From: Vibrio hyugaensis
Lineage (GTDB): Bacteria; Pseudomonadota; Gammaproteobacteria; Enterobacterales; Vibrionaceae
Direction of reading: 5' to 3'
DNA: 64,000 nt
NCBI RefSeq assembly: GCF_002906655.1
Contig: NZ_CP025794.1
Coordinates: 1,798,001-1,862,000 of the forward strand
The notes below the pieces were generated by a model. That model made no database searches. It saw only the letters and a program-made list of their open reading frames with translations, and had not been told where the DNA came from. The translations under genes were made by a program, and so were the position numbers. The first letter of the stretch is position 1, and every line of letters begins with the position of its first letter. Positions 47,070 through 57,868 of the stretch are shown here, piece by piece.

Positions 47070-47861
47070 TTACGATGGATTCGAGTTCACAGCTGGAGCA
47101 TCGATATACCAGATTTTTCTCTGCTTGCGACAAGCTCGAAGCGAACCTGTGGTGATATTGCCATTTTTGGTCAGCTCGTAACTCAGGTCACGGCAGGTGT
47201 AGTTGCCAAATAAACCATGCTCGGATTGGGTATCACTTGATTTAGAAGTACCGCCAAGCAAGGGATTCGGTTTGATAGAGAGGATATCGCGATTCACTAC
47301 GTTACTACGGGCATAGTCTTTATGGACATAGCCTCGGATCATGCCTTTTTGCTCAACCAACAACCAAGGTTCACCTTCAACTTTGGCAATCGCATTGAAC
47401 ACTTCGCCTTTTGTCAGTTCGCCCAACTTCTCGCCACTTAAACTTGGTTTAGAACGTAAGTTAAGTGTGGTTTTCGAACGATAAGAGACATCCATAAACT
47501 CTAACTTATTTGAAGTATCCACACCCTCAACGACGGGACGGCTGACTTCAGCCTCTTTCCATTGATTTGGCTGAACACGAATCTTCCACCATGTGTAAGT
47601 GTCCGGGTCTTTACCTTTAAACTTATCGCGGTTATCTGATTCCAATGCCACCAGCATTTGATTTAAAAAGGACTCGCGTCCATCTTCACTTAAATACTGA
47701 TCCATTTGATGATTAATCACCATGACACTTTGGGCATGATCATTTCTCATCACAGAAGAAGCCGTTGCTTCAGCCGATCCAAATTGAAGTAGCTGACAGC
47801 CAGACGAAGAGAGCACAGCTAGCACCAGCGTAGAACGTCCAAATTGTTTTGCAAAATTCAT
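47070..47861 (-). CDS. SH3 domain lipoprotein
   Basis: A 263-residue probable lipoprotein: signal peptide with lipobox SSSGC (Cys near residue 22), a helical stretch that includes SVMVINHQMDQYL, and a bacterial SH3 domain (about residues 128-185, SKTTLNLRSKPSLSGEKLGELTKGEVFNAIAKVEGEPWLLVEQ). The C-terminal part has a surface-antigen-like pattern with paired Cys (CRDLSYELTK and LRACRK). The ATG at 47861 has AGGG upstream; the TTG one codon before is not needed. Function unknown; a cell-wall-associated role is inferred. It is monocistronic. Confidence 0.8.
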   Translation of the reverse strand: MNFAKQFGRSTLVLAVLSSSGCQLLQFGSAEATASSVMRNDHAQSVMVINHQMDQYLSEDGRESFLNQMLVALESDNRDKFKGKDPDTYTWWKIRVQPNQWKEAEVSRPVVEGVDTSNKLEFMDVSYRSKTTLNLRSKPSLSGEKLGELTKGEVFNAIAKVEGEPWLLVEQKGMIRGYVHKDYARSNVVNRDILSIKPNPLLGGTSKSSDTQSEHGLFGNYTCRDLSYELTKNGNITTGSLRACRKQRKIWYIDAPAVNSNPS

Positions 47862-48106
47862 CAATCCCTAACCTATTTGCTTGTAAAATCCACCTAATGC
47901 AACCGCTCTACTATAAAACGCTATAATGGATTTGCGCCAAACAATTGAGCCCTTTGTGTGATAGCTCGCAAAGCGTGCGGTATAAAATTACCCCGTCAAT
48001 CACTCTTCTCATTTTTAAGACTTGATTATCCCTAGTTTTTCCACTCACTCAGTAAGAGAAAACTTTCGAAAAAAAGCGGTTATCAAAATAACCGCTTTTC
48101 GACTCG

Positions 48107-51100
48107 CTAGTGATTGGTCGACGTTCTGTTCCACACTTCTATTGACCAAGTATTATTGCTTCGCTCTCGCAGCACAATCCCCTTGCTATCATAGCTATCG
48201 ATCTGTCTTTGCCATTCTGTCATATCGTTTAACTTTGTTCCTGTCTCATCGAAATACTCCGATGTACTGTAGCTAAACTGCTGACATACCTCTGCTTGAT
48301 GGTTCTTTCCGTCAACTTCGTAATTGATTGTCTTTTTACCTGCATAGGTTTGGCTATACATCACATTGCCAGAACGCCAGTCCACCAACTCATCGTCATT
48401 GCTATCACTACCGTACTGGGTTGAAGGATCGTGGATAGAAAATTGACTATAAGTAACATTAGGGATTCGATAGTATGCCTTATCATTCCAAGCTACTTTT
48501 TCAGTCGTTCTAGAGCCCCATTTAATATCAATGTCATTGTTTGGCTCATACCCCTCAATTCCCAACCAGTCTCCATTTTGACCAATATGGTAATGCTCTT
48601 TAAACCATGGTGAGCTATCTAGTAACGTCGCAAACAATTGCTCTAAACGAACGGTCATGTCATGCCACTGATAGTTTTCATTAACTAAAAGGTGCCACTC
48701 GTAATTGGCTTCCTGCTCGACGTGCTCATCAAATTCATTAAAACGAGAACGGTTCATTCGATAGGTATTAACATCACCAACCTCAGCAACATACTCTCCC
48801 CCTTCTAACGACGCCAAGCACTGCTCAAAGGTCGAAAACTCACCTTCCGGGACTCGGGAGAGCAAAGGATCTTTGCCATACACCTTATTGTCTATAACGA
48901 AGCCTTCTAATTGCTTGATGTAGTTACGCCATCCCCAAACCGGCGTCATTTTCTCCTCGTCTGAGTACTCCATATATGAACGTTCACTTCTCACCATGAG
49001 GTTTTGGCTAGCAGTGTAATTAGTCATAGCTTCCGAGATATATACTGCTGCAGGCTCATTGTTCCCATCATTGTCCATAAAGGCATAGTGACCCTCATGT
49101 CCAGAAACACAAACCTCAACTAGGTTGCCATCCAGATTTAAAATGTCTTTCCCTTTATAGAACAAGGTCGTTGCATCTTGATTAAACGTTGGCGATTCGG
49201 CATCAGGATTCCATTTATTGATGCGTGTGTAGTCAACAACAAGCGGGGTATTGAGTACTACGTCATATTCTTGTTGAGTGGTAGGGATAAAGCCCCACCA
49301 GCGATAGTAGGTATCATGGAATCCGTAATACATGCCACTTTCGACATCGGTATACTCTAACTCTGCATTCGGATCCCACTCACTTAATGAACCACCAAAA
49401 TCAGGAGTGACCTGAGTGACATTAAAAGTTCGGTCCGTTAACAAACCATTTGGTAAGCCTGACTGCTGACCTAACAATATTTCTGTTTGGGAAAACTGTT
49501 GGATATCACCACTGATCATTTCACGCTCAACAGAATAGAGCTTGCTGTCTCGTCTTTCATCAATCGCCACTGTTGAGAACTGATTCTCAGGTAGAGAAGA
49601 GACACATTGCGCTAACGTGTTTGGTACATTTAACGCTTCCAGAGGCTGATTATCTTCATCATCTAAGTAGCCATCACCATCATCGTCGTTGTCCGCATTG
49701 TTACCGATGCCATCCCCATCGGTATCAAGCGTTTCCGTCGGGTCGTTTGGCAAGGCATCAGCATTGTCGCCTACACCATCTTTATCACTGTCTTTAGATT
49801 CTGATGCATCATTTGGGAAAGCATCGCTGTTGTCTCCAATACCATCTTTGTCGCTGTCTTTAGATTCCATAGCATCACTTGGGAAAGCATCGCTGTTGTC
49901 GCCAATACCATCTTTATCACTGTCTTTAGATTCTGATGCATCATTTGGGAAAGCATCGCTGTTGTCACCAACACCGTCTTTATCGCTGTCTTTAGATTCT
50001 GTCGCATCACTTGGGAAAGCATCGCTGTTGTCGCCAATACCATCTTTATCACTGTCTTTAGATTCTGATGCATCATTTGGGAAAGCATCGCTGTTGTCAC
50101 CAACACCGTCTTTATCGCTGTCTTTAGATTCTGTCGCATCACTTGGGAAAGCATCGCTGTTGTCGCCAATACCATCTTTGTCGCTGTCTTTAGATTCTGT
50201 AGCATCACTTGGGAAGGTATCACTGTTGTCACCAACGCCATCTTTATCGCTGTCTTTAGACTCTAATTGATCATTTGGAAACGCATCGCTATTGTCACCA
50301 ACACCATCCGTGTCACTGTCTTTAGACTCTGAAGCATCATTTGGGAAGACATCGCTGTTATCACCGACACCATCTTTATCACTGTCTTTCGTTTCTGAAG
50401 GATCGTTAGGGAAAGCATCAGCATTATCGCCAACAGCGTCTTTATCTGTATCTTTGGTCTCACTTGGGTCGAGAGGGAAAACGTCTTGATTATCCCCAAC
50501 CTGATCACCGTCGGTGTCGTACCATTCAGTATCATCATTAGGAAAGGCATCAAGCGCATCAATAATAAGATCGCCATCGCTGTCATGAGTGGAAACCAGC
50601 ATCAGCTCATTCGTTTCAGGATCTTTAATGACGATATGATCATCAGCAGCATTCTCAACCAAAATGTTTACCTGCTCAGAATCTGCGATAATGTTTTGGG
50701 CTTGTTCAAGCTCTTGAACAGAGGCAGGCATCGCGCCAGAAGCAACTAAAGAAACCGCACTTTTTTGTACTTTCTTCGCCTCTTCTGTTTGGGATACAAT
50801 ATAGTCAGAAACCACCGACGCTTCACTTACCCCAAGTGCTTGTGCAACCTCGCTTACTGCCTGCTGATAAGCATCCGCTTCACTAGCATTGGTAACGCCC
50901 ATGCGCATTTTAGCTTCAACCAATGTCGTTAATGGCGTAACAACCTTGCCCTGATAAGCGACCATCAACAGATCTTCAGCAATGGGTTTACCATGATCTA
51001 AGTCGATCGCAACACCAGCTTCAGCAAAGGTGATGAGTTGATAGTCGTTAATGTCATCAATTTGAGTGAGATCCAGAGAAACCGCGCCAGTTTCATCAGT

Positions 51101-51307
51101 GGTACCACTAACCTCTCCGTCTTCCAAAATGTAGTTAACGCTGTCTTTTCTTTCTAACCATACTTTTGCATTTTGAATGTAGCCATCAATCACCTTAACG
51201 GTTAACACATTGTCGGTAACCGTTGGCTGATTAGAATCATCACCGCCACAGGCAGAAAGAACCAAAGCACTACTGATCGCCAATGCAACTCGGGATTTAT
51301 AAAACAT
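48107..51307 (-). CDS. Large lipoprotein with thrombospondin type 3 repeats
   Basis: A 1066-residue protein. The signal peptide ends in a lipobox LSAC followed by GGDDSN, so it should be an outer-membrane lipoprotein. Residues about 30-240 form an N-terminal domain rich in acidic and hydroxyl residues. Residues about 243-555 hold at least thirteen 22-residue repeats of the thrombospondin type 3 kind (DSDKDGVGDNSDAFPNDASE pattern), which bind calcium through the D-x-D-x-DG loops. The C-terminal half (about 560-1066), with many Trp and Tyr, I do not recognise; it has four Cys. It may act at the cell surface in adhesion or matrix binding; this is inference. It stands alone between leuO-side genes and leuA. 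Confidence 0.82.
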   Translation of the reverse strand: MFYKSRVALAISSALVLSACGGDDSNQPTVTDNVLTVKVIDGYIQNAKVWLERKDSVNYILEDGEVSGTTDETGAVSLDLTQIDDINDYQLITFAEAGVAIDLDHGKPIAEDLLMVAYQGKVVTPLTTLVEAKMRMGVTNASEADAYQQAVSEVAQALGVSEASVVSDYIVSQTEEAKKVQKSAVSLVASGAMPASVQELEQAQNIIADSEQVNILVENAADDHIVIKDPETNELMLVSTHDSDGDLIIDALDAFPNDDTEWYDTDGDQVGDNQDVFPLDPSETKDTDKDAVGDNADAFPNDPSETKDSDKDGVGDNSDVFPNDASESKDSDTDGVGDNSDAFPNDQLESKDSDKDGVGDNSDTFPSDATESKDSDKDGIGDNSDAFPSDATESKDSDKDGVGDNSDAFPNDASESKDSDKDGIGDNSDAFPSDATESKDSDKDGVGDNSDAFPNDASESKDSDKDGIGDNSDAFPSDAMESKDSDKDGIGDNSDAFPNDASESKDSDKDGVGDNADALPNDPTETLDTDGDGIGNNADNDDDGDGYLDDEDNQPLEALNVPNTLAQCVSSLPENQFSTVAIDERRDSKLYSVEREMISGDIQQFSQTEILLGQQSGLPNGLLTDRTFNVTQVTPDFGGSLSEWDPNAELEYTDVESGMYYGFHDTYYRWWGFIPTTQQEYDVVLNTPLVVDYTRINKWNPDAESPTFNQDATTLFYKGKDILNLDGNLVEVCVSGHEGHYAFMDNDGNNEPAAVYISEAMTNYTASQNLMVRSERSYMEYSDEEKMTPVWGWRNYIKQLEGFVIDNKVYGKDPLLSRVPEGEFSTFEQCLASLEGGEYVAEVGDVNTYRMNRSRFNEFDEHVEQEANYEWHLLVNENYQWHDMTVRLEQLFATLLDSSPWFKEHYHIGQNGDWLGIEGYEPNNDIDIKWGSRTTEKVAWNDKAYYRIPNVTYSQFSIHDPSTQYGSDSNDDELVDWRSGNVMYSQTYAGKKTINYEVDGKNHQAEVCQQFSYSTSEYFDETGTKLNDMTEWQRQIDSYDSKGIVLRERSNNTWSIEVWNRTSTNH
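49680..50590. repeat. Tandem 66-bp repeats with a 132-bp higher-order period
   Basis: The coding DNA for the thrombospondin type 3 array repeats every 66 bases (22 codons). In the middle (about 49790-50190) two unit types alternate, one with PSDATESK and one with PNDASESK, so that pairs of units repeat almost exactly every 132 bases. This points to recent unit-pair duplication, and the array length may vary between strains. Confidence 0.85.
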
Positions 51308-51631
51308 AACTCACCATCCTTGATTAATTTGCCCTCCATTTTAAATATCTCTTCGCTAGCCGTAAGGCATTCACCCAACTAATAACAAGAACTCGATCGA
51401 AAACAATAGAGAAATATTACGTAACTAAAACGCAGCAAAACAAACGGTTACATTTAGTATCAAAGCGCAATAAACACCTGCATTTAAAAGCCATAATGAG
51501 ACTGACAAATCTCCCCCTCTGAGCACAACAAAAACGATTCACGCTGCGAATAACCGCTAACGCCTGAGTCCTTTTAAAAGCCATTAACAGAAATCCACTC
51601 ATCGGATATGAATAAAAAATCGACTTTAGGG
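51308..51631. other. Gap upstream of the leu promoter
   Basis: 324 bases between the repeat lipoprotein start and the leu promoter. No credible gene. Promoter elements for the minus-strand lipoprotein gene and LeuO binding sites may lie here, but none is clear. Confidence 0.4.
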
Positions 51632-51660
51632 TTGACGTGTTCCATTGAGTGCGGTACTAA
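51632..51660 (+). promoter_or_regulatory. leu operon promoter
   Basis: TTGACG (51632-51637), exactly 17 bases, then TACTAA (51655-51660). It lies 36 bases before the leader peptide start. The close match to consensus and the downstream attenuator make this the likely leu promoter. Confidence 0.75.
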
Positions 51661-51695
51661 TTTGTTAACTTAATTTTGTGGAATGCTTAACAACT

Positions 51696-51758
51696 ATGTC
51701 AGCACGTTTTTCTATCCTGCTTAGCCTCCTCCTGATCGTGACCAATTCGCGCGGGTAG
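51696..51758 (+). CDS. leuL: leu operon leader peptide
   Basis: A 20-codon ORF encoding MSARFSILLSLLLIVTNSRG, found by reading the leader directly; it is too short for ordinary ORF calling. Five of its codons are leucine (CTG CTT, then CTC CTC CTG), with isoleucine and valine alongside. This is the pattern of leader peptides that make ribosomes stall when leucyl-tRNA is scarce. It sits between a good promoter and a Rho-independent hairpin before leuA. The Leu codons include CTC, less used in this genome, which would sharpen the stall. The peptide itself has no other role. Confidence 0.85.
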   Translation: MSARFSILLSLLLIVTNSRG

Positions 51759-51793
51759 GCTGTGGAAGAAAAATAACCACACCAATTTCTAAG

Positions 51794-51821
51794 AAACCCG
51801 CATGCAAATGCGGGTTTTTTT
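51794..51821 (+). terminator. leu attenuator terminator
   Basis: Stem AAACCCGCAT / ATGCGGGTTT (51794-51803, 51808-51817) with a GCAA loop and a T tract, 35 bases after leuL. The 5' arm segment ACCCGC (51796-51801) can instead pair with GCGGGT at 51751-51756, which overlaps the leuL stop codon, forming an antiterminator when the ribosome stalls upstream. Confidence 0.85.
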
Positions 51822-51888
51822 ATATCTAAATACCGGAAGTAAACGATTAAATTGCACGAAAAGTGCAGAAATCATGAAGGAAGCAAAC

Positions 51889-53436
51889 ATGAACGATCAG
51901 GTCATTATATTCGACACCACATTGCGTGATGGCGAACAAGCGTTGTCAGCAAGCTTGACGGTTAAAGAAAAACTGCAGATTGCCTATGCGCTGGAAAGGC
52001 TAGGCGTTGATGTTATCGAAGCGGGCTTTCCTGTTTCTTCTCCGGGTGATTTCGAGTCCGTACAAACCATTGCAAAACACATCAAAAACAGCCGAGTTTG
52101 TGCCCTTTCGCGTGCCGTTGCGAAAGACATCGATGCTGCTGCTGAAGCGCTAAAAGTCGCAGATGCATTTCGAATCCACACTTTCATCTCAACTTCGACT
52201 GTTCACGTTCAAGACAAACTACGCCGTAGCTACGACGATGTTGTAGAAATGGGCGTAAAAGCCGTAAAACATGCGCGTAACTACACCGATGACGTTGAGT
52301 TTTCTTGCGAAGACGCAGGTCGTACGCCAATCGACAACCTATGCCGCATGGTTGAAGCGGCTATCGATGCTGGCGCAAGCACCATCAATATCCCAGATAC
52401 CGTTGGCTACACCGTGCCAAGTGAATTTGGCGGCATCATTGAAACCCTATTCAACCGCGTACCAAACATCGACAAAGCGATCATCTCTGTTCACTGTCAC
52501 GATGACTTGGGCATGTCTGTTGCCAACTCTATCGCTGCCGTTCAAGCGGGTGCTCGCCAAGTAGAAGGCACCATTAACGGTATTGGTGAACGCGCTGGTA
52601 ACTGTTCTCTTGAAGAAATCGCGATGATCTTAAAAACGCGTCAGGAGTTCTTGGGGGTTCATACCGGTTTAAAACACGATGAAATCCACCGCACCAGTAA
52701 GTTGGTCAGCCAACTATGTAATATGCCGATTCAAAGTAACAAGGCTATCGTGGGTGCAAATGCGTTTAGCCACTCTTCAGGCATCCACCAAGATGGCATG
52801 CTAAAAAATAAGAACACTTACGAGATCATGACGCCTGAGTCGATTGGTCTTAAGAACCAAGCATTGAACCTAACCAGCCGTAGTGGCCGCGCTGCTGTGA
52901 AGAGCCACATGGACGCGATGGGCTACAAAGAAGAAGAATACAACCTAGATGCGTTGTACGAAGACTTCTTGAAGCTTGCCGACCGCAAAGGACAGGTATT
53001 CGATTACGACCTAGAAGCCCTAATGCACTTCTCGAACTTGCGTGAAGAAGATGACTTCTACAAGCTGAACTACCTAAGCGTACAGTCAGGCAGTGTGATG
53101 GCGACCACCAGCGTCAAGATGCAATGCGGCGATGAAGAAATGTGTGAAGCTGCCGTCGGTAATGGTCCGGTTGATGCGCTATACCAATGTATCTACCGCG
53201 TGACGGGTTACGAGATCGTTCTAGACAAATTCGACCTAACCGCAAAAGGCGAAGGTGAAGACGGCCTTGGTCAAGCGGACATTATTGCCAACTACAAAGG
53301 TCGTAAGTACCACGGTACGGGCGTTTCTACCGACATCGTAGAAGCTTCTGGTCAAGCGCTACTGCACGTCATCAACAGCATTCATCGTGCCGATAAGATT
53401 GCGGAAATGAAGCAGAAGAAGATTGCGACGGTTTAA
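51889..53436 (+). CDS. leuA: 2-isopropylmalate synthase
   Basis: First committed step of leucine synthesis: joins acetyl-CoA and 2-oxoisovalerate. It is 515 residues from the ATG at 51889 ([17 protein letters not shown]), with AAGGAAG upstream; the longer frame from 51802 runs back into the attenuator. It has a TIM-barrel catalytic domain with [12 protein letters not shown] and the HCHDDLGM signature, then the C-terminal regulatory domain that binds leucine. It is the first enzyme gene of leuABCD, controlled by the leuL attenuator. Confidence 0.97.
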   Translation: MNDQVIIFDTTLRDGEQALSASLTVKEKLQIAYALERLGVDVIEAGFPVSSPGDFESVQTIAKHIKNSRVCALSRAVAKDIDAAAEALKVADAFRIHTFISTSTVHVQDKLRRSYDDVVEMGVKAVKHARNYTDDVEFSCEDAGRTPIDNLCRMVEAAIDAGASTINIPDTVGYTVPSEFGGIIETLFNRVPNIDKAIISVHCHDDLGMSVANSIAAVQAGARQVEGTINGIGERAGNCSLEEIAMILKTRQEFLGVHTGLKHDEIHRTSKLVSQLCNMPIQSNKAIVGANAFSHSSGIHQDGMLKNKNTYEIMTPESIGLKNQALNLTSRSGRAAVKSHMDAMGYKEEEYNLDALYEDFLKLADRKGQVFDYDLEALMHFSNLREEDDFYKLNYLSVQSGSVMATTSVKMQCGDEEMCEAAVGNGPVDALYQCIYRVTGYEIVLDKFDLTAKGEGEDGLGQADIIANYKGRKYHGTGVSTDIVEASGQALLHVINSIHRADKIAEMKQKKIATV

Positions 53437-53522
53437 TCATTAATTCATTGGAGCTTGAGCCTCATAACTCAAGCTCCAACCAAATTCGTTTTAGACAAGC
53501 TCAAAAGATTTAGAAAACTTAA

Positions 53523-54623
<1,101 letters not shown>

Positions 54624-54662
54624 TACAAAACAGATTCATAATAAATACTAAATCCTCGGTCA

Positions 54663-54757
54663 ACCAATGGCTTTCCTCTAAGTCATTGGTGCGATAACAA
54701 GGCAGCAAGCCCATTTATATTAAGGCGTTTAGTTCGCTAAATAACTGGATAAATGGG
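54663..54757 (+). other. Structured leuB-leuC spacer RNA
   Basis: The 185-base spacer is long for this operon and highly foldable: ACCAATG/CATTGGT (about 54663-54690), then a long-range stem CCCATTTAT (54710-54718) / ATAAATGGG (54749-54757). The long-range stem encloses TTTAG-TTCG-CTAAA (54728-54741), a tetraloop hairpin. There is no T tract after them. It may be a processing or stability element, or a small repeat insertion. Confidence 0.55.
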
Positions 54758-54808
54758 TGTCGCTAACGCAGTTATTGCGGCAAAGGCGACGAGGAAAGGA
54801 AGCAAACA

Positions 54809-56227
54809 ATGGGCAAAACATTATACGAAAAAGTCTACGACGCACACGTTGCCGTCGCAGCAGAAGGGGAAAACCCAATCTTGTACATCGACCGTCATTT
54901 GGTACACGAAGTGACGTCTCCGCAGGCATTTGATGGCTTACGTGAAAAAGGTCGTAAAGTGCGTCAGGTCAGCAAAACTTTTGCGACTATGGACCACAAC
55001 GTTTCGACAACAACGAAAGACATCAATGCATCCGGTGAGATGGCGCGTATCCAGATGGAAACGCTATCGAAAAACTGTGAAGAGTTTGGCGTTACGCTTT
55101 ACGACATCAACCATAAATACCAAGGCATTGTGCACGTCATGGGCCCTGAGCTTGGTATTACCCTACCGGGCATGACCATTGTTTGTGGTGACTCCCACAC
55201 CGCAACTCACGGTGCATTCGGCTCTCTAGCTTTTGGCATTGGTACTTCGGAAGTGGAGCACGTATTGGCGACGCAAACGCTAAAACAAGCGCGCGCAAAA
55301 ACGATGAAGATCGAAGTGAAAGGCAAAGTAACTCCTGGCATCACCGCTAAAGACATCGTACTTGCGATCATCGGTGAAACCACAGCTGCTGGCGGTACAG
55401 GCTACGTGGTTGAATTCTGCGGTGAAGCGATCACAGACCTTTCAATGGAAGGCCGCATGACCGTGTGTAACATGGCGATTGAGCTAGGTGCTAAAGCCGG
55501 TTTGATTGCGCCAGATGAAACCACATTCGAATACATCAAAGGCCGTAAATTCTCACCTCAAGGTGCCGACTTTGATGCAGCAGTAGACTACTGGAAGACA
55601 TTAAAAACTGACGATGATGCTCAGTTTGATGCGGTTGTGACGCTAAACGCAGCAGACATTAAACCACAAGTTACTTGGGGTACTAACCCAGGCCAAGTTA
55701 TCGCGGTAGACCAACCAATCCCTGCACCAGAAAGCTTTGCCGACCCAGTAGAGAAAGCTTCTGCTGAAAAAGCGTTGGCTTACATGGGCCTAGAAGCTGG
55801 CAAAGCACTTTCTGATTACAACGTCGATAAAGTCTTCGTTGGCTCTTGTACCAACTCTCGTATTGAAGACATGCGCGCAGCCGCTGAAGTGGCAAAGGGT
55901 CGTAAAGTTGCTTCTCATGTTCAAGCGCTTATCGTTCCTGGCTCTGAGCAAGTAAAAGCGCAAGCAGAAGCGGAAGGCTTGGACGTTATCTTCAAAGACG
56001 CTGGCTTTGAGTGGCGTCTACCGGGTTGTTCAATGTGTCTTGCAATGAACAACGACCGTTTGGGTCCTCATGAACGTTGTGCGTCAACGTCAAACCGTAA
56101 CTTTGAAGGTCGCCAAGGCCGTGATGGTCGTACCCACTTGGTTAGCCCTGCTATGGCAGCGGCAGCAGCAATCGCTGGTCACTTTGTTGATATTCGTGAG
56201 TTGACTTTTTTTGATAAACAGGATTAG
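54809..56227 (+). CDS. leuC: 3-isopropylmalate dehydratase large subunit
   Basis: Iron-sulfur isomerase subunit that interconverts 2- and 3-isopropylmalate with LeuD. It is 472 residues of the aconitase family, with [14 protein letters not shown] and the cluster ligands in VGSCTNSR and the [10 protein letters not shown] segment (CxxC). Its end overlaps the open frame before leuD but not leuD itself, whose start lies 10 bases on. Confidence 0.97.
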   Translation: MGKTLYEKVYDAHVAVAAEGENPILYIDRHLVHEVTSPQAFDGLREKGRKVRQVSKTFATMDHNVSTTTKDINASGEMARIQMETLSKNCEEFGVTLYDINHKYQGIVHVMGPELGITLPGMTIVCGDSHTATHGAFGSLAFGIGTSEVEHVLATQTLKQARAKTMKIEVKGKVTPGITAKDIVLAIIGETTAAGGTGYVVEFCGEAITDLSMEGRMTVCNMAIELGAKAGLIAPDETTFEYIKGRKFSPQGADFDAAVDYWKTLKTDDDAQFDAVVTLNAADIKPQVTWGTNPGQVIAVDQPIPAPESFADPVEKASAEKALAYMGLEAGKALSDYNVDKVFVGSCTNSRIEDMRAAAEVAKGRKVASHVQALIVPGSEQVKAQAEAEGLDVIFKDAGFEWRLPGCSMCLAMNNDRLGPHERCASTSNRNFEGRQGRDGRTHLVSPAMAAAAAIAGHFVDIRELTFFDKQD

Positions 56228-56237
56228 GAGAGAACAG

Positions 56238-56840
56238 ATGTCAGGTTTTAAACAACACACAGGCTTAGTTGTTCCTCTAGATGCAGCGAACGTTGATACT
56301 GATGCTATTATTCCAAAGCAGTTCCTACAAAAGGTCTCCCGCTTAGGGTTTGGTAAGCACCTATTCCATGACTGGCGATTCCTAGATGATGCTGGCGAAC
56401 AACCAAACCCAGAGTTCGTGATGAACGCTCCGCGTTACCAAGGCGCTTCTATCTTGCTAGCGCGTGAAAACTTCGGCTGTGGTTCTTCTCGTGAGCACGC
56501 ACCGTGGGCACTCGCGGATTACGGCATCAAAGCGATGATCGCACCTAGCTTTGCCGATATTTTTTACGGCAACTCGATCAACAACCAAATGGTGCCAGTT
56601 CGCTTGACTGAGCAAGAAGTAGATGAAATCTTCCAGTTTGTTGAGGCGAATGAAGGCGCTGAAGTGGAAGTAGACCTAGAAGCCAATGTGGTTCGTGCCA
56701 ACGGCAAAGAATATGGCTTTGAAATCGATTCGTTCCGTCGTCACTGCTTGCTAAACGGTTTGGACAACATTGGTCTAACCCTTCAACATGAAGATAAGAT
56801 TGCCGAATACGAAGCGAATATCCCAAGCTTCTTAAGCTAA
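56238..56840 (+). CDS. leuD: 3-isopropylmalate dehydratase small subunit
   Basis: Swivel-domain partner of LeuC. It is 200 residues from the ATG at 56238 ([26 protein letters not shown]), with AGGAGAG upstream; earlier codons belong to the end of leuC. It carries the [16 protein letters not shown] motif that closes the active site. It is the last gene of leuABCD and is followed by a terminator. Confidence 0.97.
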   Translation: MSGFKQHTGLVVPLDAANVDTDAIIPKQFLQKVSRLGFGKHLFHDWRFLDDAGEQPNPEFVMNAPRYQGASILLARENFGCGSSREHAPWALADYGIKAMIAPSFADIFYGNSINNQMVPVRLTEQEVDEIFQFVEANEGAEVEVDLEANVVRANGKEYGFEIDSFRRHCLLNGLDNIGLTLQHEDKIAEYEANIPSFLS

Positions 56841-56863
56841 TTAAAATCGCAATTTAAACAAAC

Positions 56864-56894
56864 AAAAGGTTGGCATTGGCCAGCCTTTTTTCTT
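56864..56894 (+). terminator. Terminator after leuD
   Basis: Stem AAAGGTTGGC / GCCAGCCTTT, with one T-G pair, and a run of six T; it ends the leu operon. Confidence 0.85.
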
Positions 56895-56974
56895 TTATTT
56901 TCATTGCTTCAAGAAAGAAACTTCGCTTTATACAGGTCTACACTATCAATAAAGTTTAACCCAAAGGACTCCCT

Positions 56975-57757
56975 ATGAAGCGTCTGTTATTGCTATTGTG
57001 TGCTCTCGTTTCTTTCTCATCATTTGCCGCCCCTAAATCGGAGCTGTGGCCGTATTGGAAACAATCTAATCAAGCTAGCCAAACCAAGATTTCTCATCAA
57101 GAGTGGCAACAACTGCTTGATACTTATTTAGTCGAGCAAGGTGAGAATACTTTGTTCCGCTATAGCAAAGTCACGACCTCCGACAAAGCGAAGTTAAAGC
57201 AGTACATCCAACGACTGGCGAAACTCGACCCTCTACAATACAACCAAGCGGAGCAATACGCCTACTGGGTAAACCTTTACAACGCCATCACTGTCGACTT
57301 AATCCTAGATAACTATCCTGTCGAGTCGATTACCAAACTTGGTGGGCTATTTAGCTTTGGCCCTTGGGGGGATGATGTGGTCGTAGTCAACGGGAAGGAT
57401 CTGACTTTAAACGACATTGAGCATCGTATTTTGCGCCCGATTTGGAATGACCCAAGAACGCATTACGCGGTTAACTGTGCCAGCTTAGGATGCCCTAACC
57501 TGCAGCCTCAAGCATTCACCGCTGAAAACACACAAGCTCTACTGGATAGTGCCGCCAAAACATTTATCAACAGCAGCAAAGGCGTATCTATCCAAGGTAA
57601 CACGGCACAGCTGTCTTCTATTTATGATTGGTTTGCAACGGACTTTGGTGGAGAAAAACATATATTCAACCACATAGCTCAGTATGCACCGCAATACAAA
57701 AACTTCTCTGGCAAAGTGAAATACGAATACGATTGGACCTTAAATCAAGCTAACTAA
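56975..57757 (+). CDS. DUF547 domain-containing secreted protein
   Basis: A 260-residue protein with a signal peptide (MKRLLLLLCALVSFSSFA, cleaved before APKSEL) and a DUF547 domain (about residues 70-225). Landmarks are AYWVNLYNAITVDLILDNYPVESI, NDIEHRILRPIWNDPRTHYAVNCASLGCPNL and IYDWFATDFGG. The Cys in NCASLGCP and conserved Asn/His residues give the domain a papain-like look, but no activity is established for bacterial members. A periplasmic location is expected. Its original terminator downstream was split by the IS insertion. Confidence 0.85.
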   Translation: MKRLLLLLCALVSFSSFAAPKSELWPYWKQSNQASQTKISHQEWQQLLDTYLVEQGENTLFRYSKVTTSDKAKLKQYIQRLAKLDPLQYNQAEQYAYWVNLYNAITVDLILDNYPVESITKLGGLFSFGPWGDDVVVVNGKDLTLNDIEHRILRPIWNDPRTHYAVNCASLGCPNLQPQAFTAENTQALLDSAAKTFINSSKGVSIQGNTAQLSSIYDWFATDFGGEKHIFNHIAQYAPQYKNFSGKVKYEYDWTLNQAN

Positions 57758-57851
57758 AGAAGTTACTGACAGGCTAATAAGCTTTTGCCTTCCCATAACC
57801 GAAAAGCAAAAGGACACCAGCAAACCAAACGCTGAGTATAAGAACGAGAAA

Positions 57852-57868
57852 AGGGCACCGAGTGCCCT
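57852..57868. repeat. Left target duplication of the IS (terminator palindrome)
   Basis: AGGGCACCGAGTGCCCT, a 17-base palindrome, directly flanks the left end of the IS and recurs at 59462-59478. It keeps the A tract (AAA) on its left but has lost the T tract that follows the right copy. Confidence 0.85.

Noticed and set aside
49689..50270. 193-residue open frame antisense to the thrombospondin repeat array
   Set aside because: It is a low-complexity shadow of the 66-bp repeats on the other strand, with the same period and no ribosome site; the minus-strand lipoprotein explains the region.
49680..50590. CRISPR-like regular repeats
   Set aside because: The period is exactly 22 codons, there are no unique spacers, no cas genes, and the repeats encode a known calcium-binding motif.
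57779..57810. CTTTTGC/GCAAAAG hairpin as the DUF547 terminator
   Set aside because: The loop is long and no T tract follows; the palindrome split by the IS is a better candidate for the original terminator.
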